DNA of 64,000 nucleotides from Latrodectus hesperus (taxonomy: Eukaryota > Arthropoda > Arachnida > Araneae > Theridiidae): the NCBI GenBank assembly GCA_037975125.1, contig CM075850.1:125045057-125109056 (forward strand). The letters are read 5' to 3'. Positions 21,710 through 31,523 of the stretch are shown in pieces (the stretch's first letter is position 1; every line of letters starts with the position of its first letter). The notes beneath the pieces are model-generated. The model did no database searches and was not told the DNA's origin. It worked only from the letters and a program-made list of their open reading frames with translations. The position numbers and the translations under genes were made by a program.

Positions 21710-22655
21710 AAACCTATGACGGCTGTGCGTTATGGTGATAAGTCTTAAACTGTATGGTAAGCAACTATATATACATGATTATGGCTTTTTGCTTTAATGG
21801 ACAATAATATTTCTTCCCATATATCCACCTGAATCCCTAGAGAGAAGAAGTCGCACGTATGCAGTGGCCGGAATAATCGCCAGACCTGAATCCTAGTGAA
21901 ATATCTTTGGATGACCATAGGTGCTCAATGTATGTTCCATTTCAGGTTTTCACACTGTAAACTTGAAAATTGCATTATAGGAAGATAAGTAATTTCTTGA
22001 TTTAGTAAAATTTGATTTCGTTATTGGAAACACGGTCGAAAACTAAATTTTGTATCTAAGAGGATGGGTGTTTTTTTATGTTGATTATTTTTCTGTGTGT
22101 TTTGCCTTTTCAAACTTATTTTTAATAATCTTAACAAATGAATTGGAATAGAGTCTGCTAATTCTTCTTTATTCACAAATAAATTATTTATTTCTTCTTT
22201 TTGTTTTTAATTTTATATACAAATTTTTTCCTCGTGTGTTTTCAAACTTTTGATCATGCAGACGATTTCAATTAAGCTCTAATTCCCAACGCTAAATGAC
22301 TTAGATCTCGATAAAATTTGTGGACTTAATTATGAATTTTCAAATCCAAACTAATTTATAAAATAAAATTTGTTGCAATTTAAGCTCAAGTTACAATAAA
22401 AATTTAGTCAGAGCTTAAAATATACATCAAACTCTCTAAAATATTTTTTCTTTAACAAAAGAAAAATTTTTAGAAACGATAAAAGATTATTGTTCCGACT
22501 AATTAAATGCAAATCTGTTTTTAATTTTTGCTGGATTTAATTTTATTCCCTCTTACCAAATTTTTCTGAAAATGACCGCTGTATTTTTCTCTACATCGAC
22601 TATTCATTCTAAATAGACAAGAATCCATCAGAACGTTAACCCATTTACGAGAATC
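21705..22655. other. AT-rich DNA, no gene seen
   Basis: Mostly low-complexity sequence. The patch at 21830-21920 ('cagtggccggaataatcgcc') could be a transposase scrap, but no frame supports it. Confidence 0.4.
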
Positions 22656-22659
22656 CCAT

Positions 22660-22865
22660 CGGTGCCATTTAGGTTTCTTCAACTGAAATCGTTTTCATTT
22701 TCTGCGAACGGAGAGAGAGGAATAATAAATCGATATTATTCTTCCCTTTCTCCGACTTAATGGCAATTTCTGTTCGTTAGAGAAAGAAAAAGGAATTACG
22801 ATTCTTGTCGGGAATCTCATTTTCTTCGCAGAATTGAGCGAAGAAAATTCTCCGAATGCATTTAT
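22660..22865. other. Complex single-copy island
   Basis: A segment of balanced composition with purine-rich GAGAGAG and TTCTTCGC-type strings. No frame and no match to repeats in the window. Possible conserved noncoding element. Confidence 0.35.
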
Positions 22866-23154
22866 TCTTTATATTATAAAGTAATTTATAGCTATGCATT
22901 TATGCGTACTTGTTTACAAACCATTTAACAATATGGGAGATAAAAGCAGAAAGATATTCGAAATAATATGGCAATTCAGAAAATTTACTAATGTCTCCGT
23001 AAAAAATATTCAACCAAGCAATTAGGCTAGGTTATTGTGACTTTTCTGGTTGCTCATTTTCGCTTAGTCCAAGCCATTTAACATAGCCAGTCAACTCGTA
23101 ATTTCAAACATAAAGAGACGAAATAGACAACTGAGTAAACACCTTCATTTTCTA

Positions 23155-23335
23155 GGCTCAGCATGGCTGAATGGTTGGACAACACTTTGGGAGAAAAAGG
23201 TTATGGGTTCGATCCCAAACTCTGCTAAATGACAAGATAGATATTGCGTTTCTTCTATATACGTGCACATCTATCGGAGTAGGAGCCTGAGAGTTTTCAG
23301 GGTTTCCTCCTTTTCGATGCATCAATACTATTAAT
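23155..23335 (+). mobile_element. SINE-G copy with tRNA-like head
   Basis: The head reads 'ggctcagcatggctgaatgg' and the B box 'atgggttcgatcccaaactc'. The body has 'acatctatcggagtaggagc' and 'ctgagagttttcagggtttc'. This is the clearest head of the family in the window. Confidence 0.65.
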
Positions 23336-23384
23336 GAAAAGTTCTCTTGGATGACAATTTAGGCATTGGATATAAAAATGCCTG

Positions 23385-23632
23385 ACAATGGCCTAATGCC
23401 GTTAGACAAACACTTTGACTTACGCTTTGTTTTTGTTAGAACAACATGTTTTCCGGATGGAGTTTTCTTGAATTTGAAGCAGGGACCAGTCAGAAGACAC
23501 CCAATACTTGGCCTGCCACCCTTAGAAGTATCATTTCACTGGGAAGACATTGAGAACAAGCCTTACGCTGTATTAAGGCACCTTCCTTTGGGCTCACCAT
23601 GTTCTAGCAGTTATGTCTCGCTGATCGGAGGA
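23385..23632 (-). mobile_element. SINE-E body, minus strand
   Basis: It matches the copy at 62675-62965: 'tttgaagcagggaccagtca' against 'tttgaagcagggactaggca', then 'cccaatacttggcctgccac' and 'atcatttcactggga'. The 89-codon frame (23366-23635) is an accident of this repeat. Confidence 0.7.
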
Positions 23633-23718
23633 TAATATATATCCCAGTTTTAGTCTCTGCCACTTTTGAACAATGGTTCACATTTAGTCCACTATTTTAA
23701 TTCAATCTATTGATTGTA

Positions 23719-24435
23719 CACAGTCCAGTCACATTAACGTGACCACCTGTCAGAATAACCCCCTTTCTCAGAGCGGATTGATGCGAGATGTACAGAAGCA
23801 GGGGCATTTAGGTACCTGAAGGTGTTCATAGAGATGCTGAGGCACGCCTACTCAAGTGCCGTGGCCGGCTGATCTAGATTACGTGGCTGAAGATCCATGC
23901 CACAAACAACCCATACGAGATAGTCCCACATATTCTCAATTAGGAGAGTTTATCAAATCAGGAGAGTTTGCTGGCCAGTGTGTGAAGAAGGGTAAACTAA
24001 TCATGGTGATTTGAACCACGCAAGTACACAGCCAGTTGCATGACATCTCGCATTGTCCTGGATCATCCTGAGGAAAGGCAATGCGCATATAGGGCCTAGA
24101 CGTGGCCAGCAAGGACAGATGCATACTTGGTATTGATTCATCGTATTTTGCATAATGATGAGTGAACCTAGAGAATTTTAAGAAAACAGTTCCCGAACCT
24201 TAATTCTCCCGGCTCCAGCTTGAACTGTTCCGTCAAAGTACTTTCAGAGACTTAAGGTCGTGTATCCCAACGTCTATCTGTCCGATGGAGCATAAAACGT
24301 GATTCACCAGAAAACGCGACTTATCGCCACTCAGTGGACGTCCAGTTGCGGTACTCGCCAGCCTTCGTCGCCAATGAATAGCAGTCAGCAAAGGTGCATG
24401 AATCAGGTGTCTGCATCGGACGCAACAAAAGAAGA
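23719..24435 (-). mobile_element. Tc1-like DNA transposon relic
   Basis: The left end CACAGTCCAGTCACATTAAC, next to a TA at 23717-23718, has the form of the terminus of a Tc1/mariner element common in arthropods. The body is a decayed transposase on the minus strand. The 5' part of the gene and the other terminus are missing beyond about 24435, so the element is truncated and cannot move. Confidence 0.82.
23745..24435 (-). pseudogene. Broken Tc1-like transposase
   Basis: Translated on the minus strand in pieces, the segment shows the core of a DDE transposase: the stretch WTSTEWR, then a stop, then VAFSGESRFMLHRTD, later QDNARCHA, then WPANSPDL and the C-terminal ALE region. In Tc1-like enzymes the first catalytic residue is the Asp of FSDESRF, here changed to Gly. 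The second Asp (QDNA) is kept. The third-residue region is broken by a small tandem duplication of 'aggagagttt' around 23942-23966, which inserts extra codons before the 'IEN' motif. Several frameshifts and stops confirm that it is dead. Confidence 0.8.
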
Positions 24436-24479
24436 GCCATAGAACCGAGAAATAACATACATTTTGAATCAATGATGCA

Positions 24480-25690
24480 CTTAAGAATGAGATTATTGTA
24501 TTCAGATTATAAAATCATTTACATACTAACCATTTGTATCTAAAATATGACTGAAACCTTAAATTCTATTGAAGTTATGAATTTAAAATTGAATTTAATG
24601 AATTTAAAAAATATTGTTATCAACTTGCAATTTTTAAGAATCTGCTCAACTCAAAATAAAAACGATTAAACATTTCGTAAACTAGATTAAATTAAGCGGT
24701 ATGAGGCGTTTTTGCGAAAAATTAAAAAAAATCTCAATTTTAGCATCATTAATTCATCACCAAATAAAATGTTAAATAAATATGAATAAAATACCAAATA
24801 TAATATAAAAAATATACAAAATTCAACTATGGTAAAAACAAATAACTGATACTTAGAGGAAAGTTCACATAAATAGTTCATACACGCACCTTATTTGTAA
24901 TATGTTTTCAACGGGAATTCAGTTTTAAACAGTCACGTGATATCAGATTTTGTCAGCAATATTACGTCCTATCATTTAATTTGGTTTGAGCTGAATTGAG
25001 TTTCGAAGTTCGAAATGGAATATGTGATGACTTCAGGCAGGTTAAATCTAAGAGATTTTTGAACAATGAGTGTGGAAAACGTGTTTTCTTGTTAAAACTT
25101 AGACTTTTTTATGATAAACTTAGCCATAATAGCTAGTGTCTTTTAAAATAAATATTTATGTAATTGCATTATTTTATTTTAACTGTTTCTATTTATCAAC
25201 GAATTAATCTCAGGTTAAGTTTAAAGTACTGCAATTGAAAATAACGCTAATTGAAGGTCCAAATGTATGTTTCGAAATCACCCCTAATTTCGAATTACTT
25301 TTCCATTGAAAACATTTTCTAATATGTTCATTCTCCATGAATATTACCTTCTAATTTTAAATTTGCAATAATCATATTAGATGTAACAGCACCAAAAACC
25401 TCCATTAAACAGTTGTAAATTTTCATTTCCTTAATTTCATTTATGGACTCAAATTTTTATTTTAAAAAGAACTTCTATTACAAATTTCAGTATTTGTATT
25501 CAAATACATTAAAATTTTTTCTCATTATTAGAACATAGTTTGTAAAATAATCATTTTTTGTAATTTGAAATATGGAAAGTTTTGTTTGATCAATTTATTG
25601 GATGTAATTATATGTGCTCATGTACTTGTAAATACTTCATTCGCAAATAAAAATTTTAGACACGCCCCCTGATTCATCAGTATTATTTGT
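24480..25690. other. AT-rich DNA, no gene seen
   Basis: Low-complexity A/T-rich sequence without recognisable coding or repeat structure. Confidence 0.5.
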
Positions 25691-25695
25691 TATGA

Positions 25696-25803
25696 ATGAA
25701 TGGAGTTAATGAACTTTCGCAATATGTGATGTTTACAAAACTTAATGCCATATCAGAGGAACAAGCCCAACTAGTTGTTGAAAAAACATTAGAAGCAAAA
25801 TAA
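25696..25803 (+). CDS. Very short open frame with protein-like composition, uncertain
   Basis: A 35-codon ATG-to-TAA frame reads MNGVNELSQYVMFTKLNAIS and then a Glu/Gln/Lys-rich tail (EEQAQLVVEKTLEAK). The composition is unusually protein-like for this AT-rich region, as if it were the end of a longer coding sequence. There is a stop just upstream in frame and no recognised family. It could be a terminal exon, a processed pseudogene tail or chance. Confidence 0.2.
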   Translation: MNGVNELSQYVMFTKLNAISEEQAQLVVEKTLEAK

Positions 25804-25903
25804 ATGATAAAATATTTTCCAAATTTATACATATAATTTATATTTATAAATTGTATGTATATAAATATTATTTAATACATATAAAATGAAACTTTTTGTA
25901 TAA

Positions 25904-26137
25904 TTTATTTATTTATTTATTTTATTACATTACATATATTCAGACTTGTATGCTTGATTCTTGAGATCCGCTTGTAAGTCTTCGTCGATAATAGGACAAA
26001 TAGCACAATGACAGACGTACAAACACAGAAGAATAACGAAGAAAAACACCCAGGGCCACGGTGGGAATCGAACCCACACTCCTACGCACTCAAGCGATTA
26101 GCAGTGATGCCTTTGACCACTCAGCCACGGAGCGCCC
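25904..26137 (-). mobile_element. tRNA-Ser-derived SINE with exact ends
   Basis: The minus-strand 5' part (26053-26137) is an 85-base tRNA-Ser-like sequence: D-loop text 'gtggctgagtggtcaaaggc', anticodon region 'ctgctaat' giving GCT, a long variable arm and a B box 'tgggttcgattcccacc'. The acceptor arms pair only partly, and a SINE body and an (AAT/AAAT)-type tail follow. The 12-bp duplication CTTTTTGTATAA lies at 25892-25903 and 26138-26149, exact. This is a retroposed SINE, not a functional tRNA gene. Confidence 0.92.
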
Positions 26138-26299
26138 CTTTTTGTATAACGAAGTGGAGAAAAATAAAATATTCGATACAATTATAATTGATGTGTTTAT
26201 ATTTTTATTTGAAATAATATACTCAACAATAATTATTTATATGGGGGTAAATTATAGTAAAAGTTTTCCGGTTGTATATTTCTGCCGATAAAAGCCCAC

Positions 26300-26510
26300 A
26301 GTGTATTGCCTCGAGATTTTGAACCGTGAGTAAGTGATGGAGTCGACACCTGAGCTTTCACTCTCTCTTCCACGTCAGGGCGTTGGCGTAGAGGAACACT
26401 GGATGCTACGGAGCTTACGTGCATATGTTCCCTCAGCACGTCGGTCATCGACTAGGTCAGTTGAGGAAATAATATCGATCCCTTGATCCCTGCACTAGTA
26501 AGTGTGAAGG
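26300..26510 (-). mobile_element. Decayed SINE-F copy
   Basis: 'gtgatggagtcgacacctga' followed by 'ctctcttccacgtcaggg' is the SINE-F module. 'atcgatcccttgatccctgc' near 26480 is the remnant of the B box. Confidence 0.6.
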
Positions 26511-26702
26511 AGATAACAACTCAGATGTAGACTTCCTCTCTTGACCATATTTAGAAATTAGAAGGTATTTGATGATAATGAAATTTTTAAACTATTCATA
26601 TAAAAGGCGATAACCATCATTGGAGTTAAAATTCTATAAAACACCAACCATGGGATGATTCATGTTTTTTTATATATAAATAGGTTATTTTCTAAAAAGT
26701 TT

Positions 26703-26880
26703 ACACGAGCTGGTTCCTATTCGTTAACACTCTTGGTTATATAGCTCAACAGTCCATGGGTTCGAATCCCACCATAGGAGTGGATGTTTGTATAAGTTCT
26801 TAATCCCCTTTAAGCTGTAGGTGTCGGTCTAAGTAGTCCTAATATGTAAAAAAAGCAGTTTTCTCAAACAAAAACTTTTT
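26703..26880 (+). mobile_element. Decayed SINE-A copy
   Basis: 'acgagctggttcctattcgt', the B box 'atgggttcgaatcccacca' and 'gtggatgtttgtataagttc' follow SINE-A order. The 3' end is worn. Confidence 0.75.
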
Positions 26881-26919
26881 TCTAAAATAAATCTTTAAAT
26901 CGATTGTAATAGACCCTGG

Positions 26920-27110
26920 TTAAAAAAATCTCGTTTTCCTGTTCAAAAGGTAGCAAGTTCGATACTTGACTCCGTCGAACGCAGTTCGGTTGTGAAGATC
27001 TGAGAAGCTTTCATAGATTCTCATGTCTCTGGTAGTTTGATACTGAATATTGGAGATAAGAGGCCAACTTAAATGTCGACATTGAATTGTGGTTCAAAGT
27101 CAAGATGCTT
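26920..27110 (+). mobile_element. Decayed SINE-F copy
   Basis: The head side has 'gtagcaagttcgatacttga' and the 3' side has 'ggccaacttaaatgtcgac', the plus-strand form of the SINE-F module. Matching arrangement at 54.2-54.9 kb. Confidence 0.55.
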
Positions 27111-27260
27111 TTCCCAGGCAACCTGTTGCGCTACTGTCATAAATGACGATACCACTAAAGCATAAATTATTTTTTAAGCGATAAAATGAACAAGCAGATA
27201 AATTTTAAAACTTTCTATAAATATAGAAAATTCTATTTTATCACTAAAATAATTCCGATG

Positions 27261-27539
27261 TTGTTGTTGTCGAGTGCCAGCTAGGCTGGCAGTATGGGGT
27301 ACGTTGCTCCAATTTTTCAACTGAACCCTATTTTGGTGTGGAGTCCGACTTCTTCAGAACACACATGCCATTGGGACCCGTTTATAGGGTAGGCAACCAT
27401 TTACAACACATTCATACAAGGAAAGGGCAAAGACAGGATAGATAAGAGAGATAGTACATCCATGCCGGAACTGGGATTCGAACCCAGGACCTCCCTATCC
27501 GTAGTCAGGGACTCTGACCACAAGACTGGGGCGGCAACG
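27261..27539 (-). mobile_element. SINE-C, full-length copy
   Basis: The minus-strand head has B box text 'gggattcgaacccaggacct' and 'ctatccgtagtcaggga'. The body has 'gggacccgtttatagggtag', and the 3' end 'gtcgagtgccagctaggctg' with a GTT (CAA on minus) tail. The duplication ATTCCGATG flanks it (27252-27260 and 27540-27548) and extends leftward with two mismatches. Confidence 0.9.
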
Positions 27540-28215
27540 ATTCCGATGAAATCCTTAAAAAATATAATTCATGTTTGCCCGCATAAAAAATATTCTATAA
27601 TAATTCTATAAAAGTTTAATAATTAATTCTATAAAATATTCTATAAAAGTTTAATTTTCATTCATCACAGTTTGTCTTTCAGGAAATGAGCGATCCATTG
27701 TTTCCAAGGCAGTAAGTATCTCTTCAACAAAGCAGCTTGATGACAATAGTCAATGGAAAACCGGTCAAGGAAGAACAGTTCATTTCCCCCTAACATATTC
27801 ACTATTCAGTCTTCACTATTCACCCTCTAAAAGAATAGATATAAAGGCCGTTTTAATAGCTTTAAAACAGTATTTTAAAGCGTCATATCTATGTATGTAC
27901 ACAATCAATAACATCTATTGAAAGACAGTATCTATGATTCTAGAGCATTTGGATCTCTCTTCAACAACAGTGAGCAGTATTTATGTGTTCTAAAAAAGGA
28001 ATTGCAGAAGAAACCCCTCAAGTACCCACCCTGTGCCCTTATTGTTGGGTCTTATTAGCTTCAACAGTTGAGCTAAAAGTGATTTATGTTAAATGTTTCG
28101 TAGAATACATAATTACATATAAAATAAATAACAATATAGAATATATAATAATTAATGGAATACATTTAATAGAATTTCGTAGAAAATATGACAGTGACTG
28201 TTCCAATAGTGTTCT

Positions 28216-28285
28216 TTGAAGAGGACGGTGCCAGCTCAGACATCAACCTCACCACTTAATAGTGATTCGAAATGTGTTGAAGCAA
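28216..28285 (+). mobile_element. SINE-F 3' fragment
   Basis: 'gtgccagctcagacatcaac' followed by 'ctcaccacttaatagtgatt' is the plus-strand end of SINE-F. Confidence 0.5.
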
Positions 28286-28309
28286 TTTGCAATTTTGAAG
28301 TTTCCATCG

Positions 28310-28587
28310 CCGCCCACCCTCTCTAGTGGTCAGCGTGTCTGACTGCGGATAGGGAGGTCCTGGGTTCGAATCCCGGTTCGGGCATGGATGTACTTTTTCT
28401 CTCTCTATCTATCTTGTCTTTGTCCTTTCTTTGTATGAATGGGTTGTGAGTGGTTGCCTACCCTTAAAACAGGTTCCTATGGCAAGTGTGTACTAAGGAA
28501 GTCGGACTCCACACCCAAATATAGTTCAGTTGGAAAAGCGGAGCAGCGCACCCCATAATGCCAACCCAGCTAGCACACGACAACAAT
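28310..28587 (+). mobile_element. SINE-C, full-length copy
   Basis: The head contains 'ctgactgcggatagggaggt' and the B box 'tgggttcgaatcccggttc'. The body carries CT-rich text, 'gagtggttgcctaccctta' and 'gtcggactccacacccaaat', and the end is 'cacacgacaacaat'. The duplication AAGTTTCCATCG (28298-28309) recurs as AAGCTTCCATCG (28588-28599). Confidence 0.92.
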
Positions 28588-28646
28588 AAGCTTCCATCGA
28601 CACAAGTAGGTAGTCGGAAAAATTCAACAGTGACTAACATCCTTTA

Positions 28647-29846
28647 TTGAGGAGTCTACAAAGACTAGCCTGTCTCTGCATCACAGGAGCAATCTCCACC
28701 ACGCCAACCAGAGCATTGGAGGTTGTGTTGGATCTGACTCCCTTGGACATCTTCATATGCAGCGTTGCAAGATTGAATGCATACAGAATGAAGCTGCAAA
28801 ACCACTGGTATGACCAGCCTGTTGCCAAAGGGCACAAGGGCATCACCAGGAAATTTCAAGACCCTACTTTTCTGATGCCATCTGACATCATGGAAAAAAC
28901 ATACATGTTTGACAAGACATTTGATGTAGTTTTTCCAACTAGAGAGGAATGGGATAACAACATGTTTGGAACTAAAACAGGAGATCTAATCTGGTACACA
29001 GATGGATCACTGAAGAACAGCCTCTCAGGTCTGGGAGTTTGTGGCGTGTCACCAAGAATCAGCTTGTCTGTAAGCCTTGGGCGATACGCTTCGGTCTTCC
29101 AGGCAGAAGTTTTGGCCATTATCCACTGTCTGCGACTGAATATGAAGAAGGGCTACTACGATAAGCGGATTCTCATTTTCAGTGACAGTCAAGCCGCTTT
29201 AAAAGCGCTTAATTCCTTCGAAATCAAATCTAAAATGATTCTGGAGTGTAGAAACCTTCTTACAGAACTGGCAACTAGAAACAGGGTGATCCTTGTATGG
29301 GTGCCAGGGCATAAAGGTATCGAAGGCAATGAAAAGGCTGATGAGCTTGCTAAACAAGGATCGTCTTTTGTTCCCATTGGTCCAGAACCTTTTTGTGGGA
29401 TCAATTTGAAGACCGCAAAAACCAATGTTCGCAGATGGGAAAAACAGAAGATGTATGAAGCTTGGCTCAAATCTCCTGGTCAAACCCACGCTAAAGGTAT
29501 GATCTGTAGGTCATCAGCGAGGATTTCCTATGAAATTCTTAGATGCTCTAGGCAGAAGATACGTTTAATCGTAGGCTTCATAACTGGGCACTACTATTTC
29601 AGAAAACATCTCCATAAAATGGGACTGTTTCAGCAAGATCCTATCTGCAGGAAATGTCATATGCAAGAGGAAACGGCCAAGCATATCATTTATGAATGCG
29701 AGGCTCTTGCCCTCCCTAGATTAACCTCTTTAGGCATCATCCATACTAGAGAGTTACACCTAGATTCCATTAGAGGGTTATCAGACTTTATTAATAAAGG
29801 GGTGATCCGAGCAAATGGAACTAAGAAACATTGGGTTTGGAGTTAA
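28647..29846 (+). CDS. LINE-1 ORF2 C-terminal fragment: RNase H and zinc knuckle
   Basis: The 399-codon open frame starts with TTG exactly at the truncation point, so it has no native start. Residues 1-50 (LRSLQRLACLCITGA...) resemble the segment after the reverse-transcriptase palm and thumb in I/R1/Jockey-type LINEs. Residues 113-240 form an RNase HI domain with all four acidic positions present: D119 (YTDGS), E154 (FQAEVLA), D180 (FSDSQ) and D232 (KADELA), plus H222 in VWVPGH. A knuckle follows: C334-X2-C337-X8-H346-X4-C351. The frame ends naturally in WVWS-stop, then the 3' UTR and GAA tail. RNase H would remove the RNA strand during element copying. The polymerase domain is missing, so the fragment cannot drive movement, yet it has no internal stop, which implies a recent insertion. 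It is unlikely to be a host gene. Confidence 0.9.
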   Translation: MRSLQRLACLCITGAISTTPTRALEVVLDLTPLDIFICSVARLNAYRMKLQNHWYDQPVAKGHKGITRKFQDPTFLMPSDIMEKTYMFDKTFDVVFPTREEWDNNMFGTKTGDLIWYTDGSLKNSLSGLGVCGVSPRISLSVSLGRYASVFQAEVLAIIHCLRLNMKKGYYDKRILIFSDSQAALKALNSFEIKSKMILECRNLLTELATRNRVILVWVPGHKGIEGNEKADELAKQGSSFVPIGPEPFCGINLKTAKTNVRRWEKQKMYEAWLKSPGQTHAKGMICRSSARISYEILRCSRQKIRLIVGFITGHYYFRKHLHKMGLFQQDPICRKCHMQEETAKHIIYECEALALPRLTSLGIIHTRELHLDSIRGLSDFINKGVIRANGTKKHWVWS

Positions 29847-29919
29847 CAGTACAAAATGCTGATAAAAGCAGAGGTGCTCAATGACATACAAACCCAACTC
29901 GAAGAAGAAGAAGAAGAAG
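28647..29919 (+). mobile_element. 5'-truncated LINE-1 insertion with exact ends
   Basis: The exact 11-bp duplication AACATCCTTTA lies at 28636-28646 and 29920-29930. The insert ends in GAA repeats and begins abruptly inside ORF2, as target-primed reverse transcription often produces. This is the longest and best-preserved LINE-1 copy here and the reference for the copies near 7.2, 14.3, 33.9 and 51.0 kb. Confidence 0.93.
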
Positions 29920-29930
29920 AACATCCTTTA

Positions 29931-30560
29931 ACTATGGTTGTGACCGAATCTGAGACTTTTCACTTCAAAGAAGTCTTGGGTTTTATCACTTGGTCTAAAC
30001 GATATTGTATCAGCAATCCGAGAACATTTGTCCATTCAAAATACAGAAGACATTCATTTTTACGAACTCGTAACATCGTTGAATTAGTTCATAAAAAAGA
30101 AAGTTCGTAAAATAGAAAATTAATGTATTAGATAATTATAAGACGTGCTCTTTTTACCAAACTACTTTTTCTTTATAGATGAAATACTATTAGAAAGTAT
30201 TATTTAGAATGCATTATAAGAAACACGTGCAAAATAAGATTCATACTTAAAAAAGTTCTAATTTTGGATGTTTTTCTTATGCTACTGCAGTGCTTCGATA
30301 TTGTTTTCGTTTCCAGATTTATTTTCCGAATTTTTAAAATAGTCGAGAGGTTGTTCTTTAGAATTCCCTATTTTTTGGCACGTTTCTTCTTAAATATTTT
30401 ATCTTCTACTTTCAGAATTTCCTTTTTTACCTCAACTGATGAACGCGTTCGTTTTTCCAACAGCGACAAAACCTCGATAAAATCGGTTCAATCTGTCTCG
30501 ACTAACGAAACTTCATAAATTGAGTTGTTCAAATGAAACGAAACCAACAACATTAATCCT
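29931..30560. other. AT-rich DNA, no gene seen
   Basis: Two 84-codon frames here show no domain. One region (30264-30518) reads Phe-rich in AT-rich sequence and is not called. Confidence 0.45.
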
Positions 30561-30735
30561 CCTTATAACATGGTATATTAGTTCTGCGTTATAGGGAAAC
30601 ACGTTGTACGAGCATTCTCGTAAAATGCGATCGCACGACCTCGTATAACGCGTTAAGTACAAATGATTCACGTTTAACTTTCCTCGTTAAAGAGGGTTTA
30701 AATTGAATATTAAGGAAAAACTATGGTATGAATGA

Positions 30736-30910
30736 TTGGTTTGGTTTGTTTGTCGCTCAATGGTCATTTTTTGCACACGAGGGTTAATCAGACCGGGACC
30801 TACGGTTTAAAGTGGATTCCGAACCACTACAAACATCCATGCCCAAGGTGGGATTCGAACCCACGAACTGTTGAACCGAAGAACGCTAACCATTCGGGTG
30901 CCAGCTCGGC
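30736..30910 (-). mobile_element. SINE-A, full-length copy
   Basis: It starts 'ggtttggtttgtttgtcgct' and ends 'gtgccagctcggc', the full complement of SINE-A with a clean B box ('gtgggattcgaacccacgaa'). The duplication TATGGTATGAATGA (30722-30735) recurs as TATGTTATGAATGA (30911-30924). Confidence 0.92.
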
Positions 30911-31125
30911 TATGTTATGAATGAAATGTGAGCATTTTATTAAAATCAAACTACGAATATTTTAAATAAAAAACGTATACATATGTGACTGAACAACAGT
31001 TCATTTCAAATAATAATTACAAAAAAACAAATTTAATAAAATAATATAATTTAGTTTTATAGAAACACAATTACGCATTGTACAAACGTACGCGAAGTTG
31101 ATTGTGTACTATACAAATCATTATA

Positions 31126-31489
31126 CCGGGAAAAATCAAAAATCTCGGAGGAGTGGAAAACACCCCCCACCCATAATTGGTACAAGGGATCAAAACCGGG
31201 TTTGTCCCTTGACCTCCTGTGTGACAGACGTACCCGGACTGTTCTCTCAAGACTTGCTAGCGGTCATATTAAGTGCCTCACTTTCAACGAGGGCAGGAAA
31301 ACTTTCGTCACCTGCACCAAGTGCCAAAACCATCAGGCTTCTCCTGAGCATCTTTTGGATTGCATGGGTCTCTCTAGGGAGGATCTCTTTAGCAATTCTC
31401 TTTTAGTCTTCGACTTCCTTACAGTCAACGAACTCGTGGATCTAGTCTGACTCCGTCAGACATGGAGGATAAGCAACAACAACAACAAC
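31126..31489 (+). mobile_element. 5'-truncated LINE-2 insertion with CAA tail
   Basis: The exact 13-bp duplication ACAAATCATTATA lies at 31113-31125 and 31490-31502. The insert ends in a run of CAA and begins within the coding region. LINE-2 differs from LINE-1 in its tail and in its C-terminal module. Confidence 0.92.
31130..31450 (+). CDS. LINE-2 ORF2 C-terminal fragment with zinc knuckle
   Basis: One open frame runs from the truncation to TGA at 31448-31450. It shows HNWYKGSKPGLSL, then LSRLASGHIKCLTF, then a knuckle CTKCQNHQASPEHLLDC (Cys-X2-Cys ... His-X3-Cys spacing), and a closing LLVFDFLTVNELVDLV. Frames ending like this follow RNase H or reverse-transcriptase domains in arthropod LINEs, and I recall similar ends in spider predicted proteins. 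There is no start codon, only the truncation. It has no stop, so it is fairly young, but it is far too short to be functional. Confidence 0.78.
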   Translation, partial: EKSKISEEWKTPPTHNWYKGSKPGLSLDLLCDRRTRTVLSRLASGHIKCLTFNEGRKTFVTCTKCQNHQASPEHLLDCMGLSREDLFSNSLLVFDFLTVNELVDLV

Positions 31490-31523
31490 ACAAATCATTA
31501 TAAATTTCTCTGTACAGAAATAT

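Noticed and set aside
23366..23635. 89-codon protein
   Set aside because: It lies on a SINE-E copy; the same sequence recurs in noncoding context at 62.7 kb.
26053..26137. Functional tRNA-Ser gene
   Set aside because: The acceptor stem pairs only partly, a SINE body and AT-rich tail follow, and a target duplication flanks the whole unit.
28647..29846. Host RNase H gene
   Set aside because: The frame begins at the truncation point of a LINE insertion with an 11-bp target duplication, and related copies lie elsewhere in the window.
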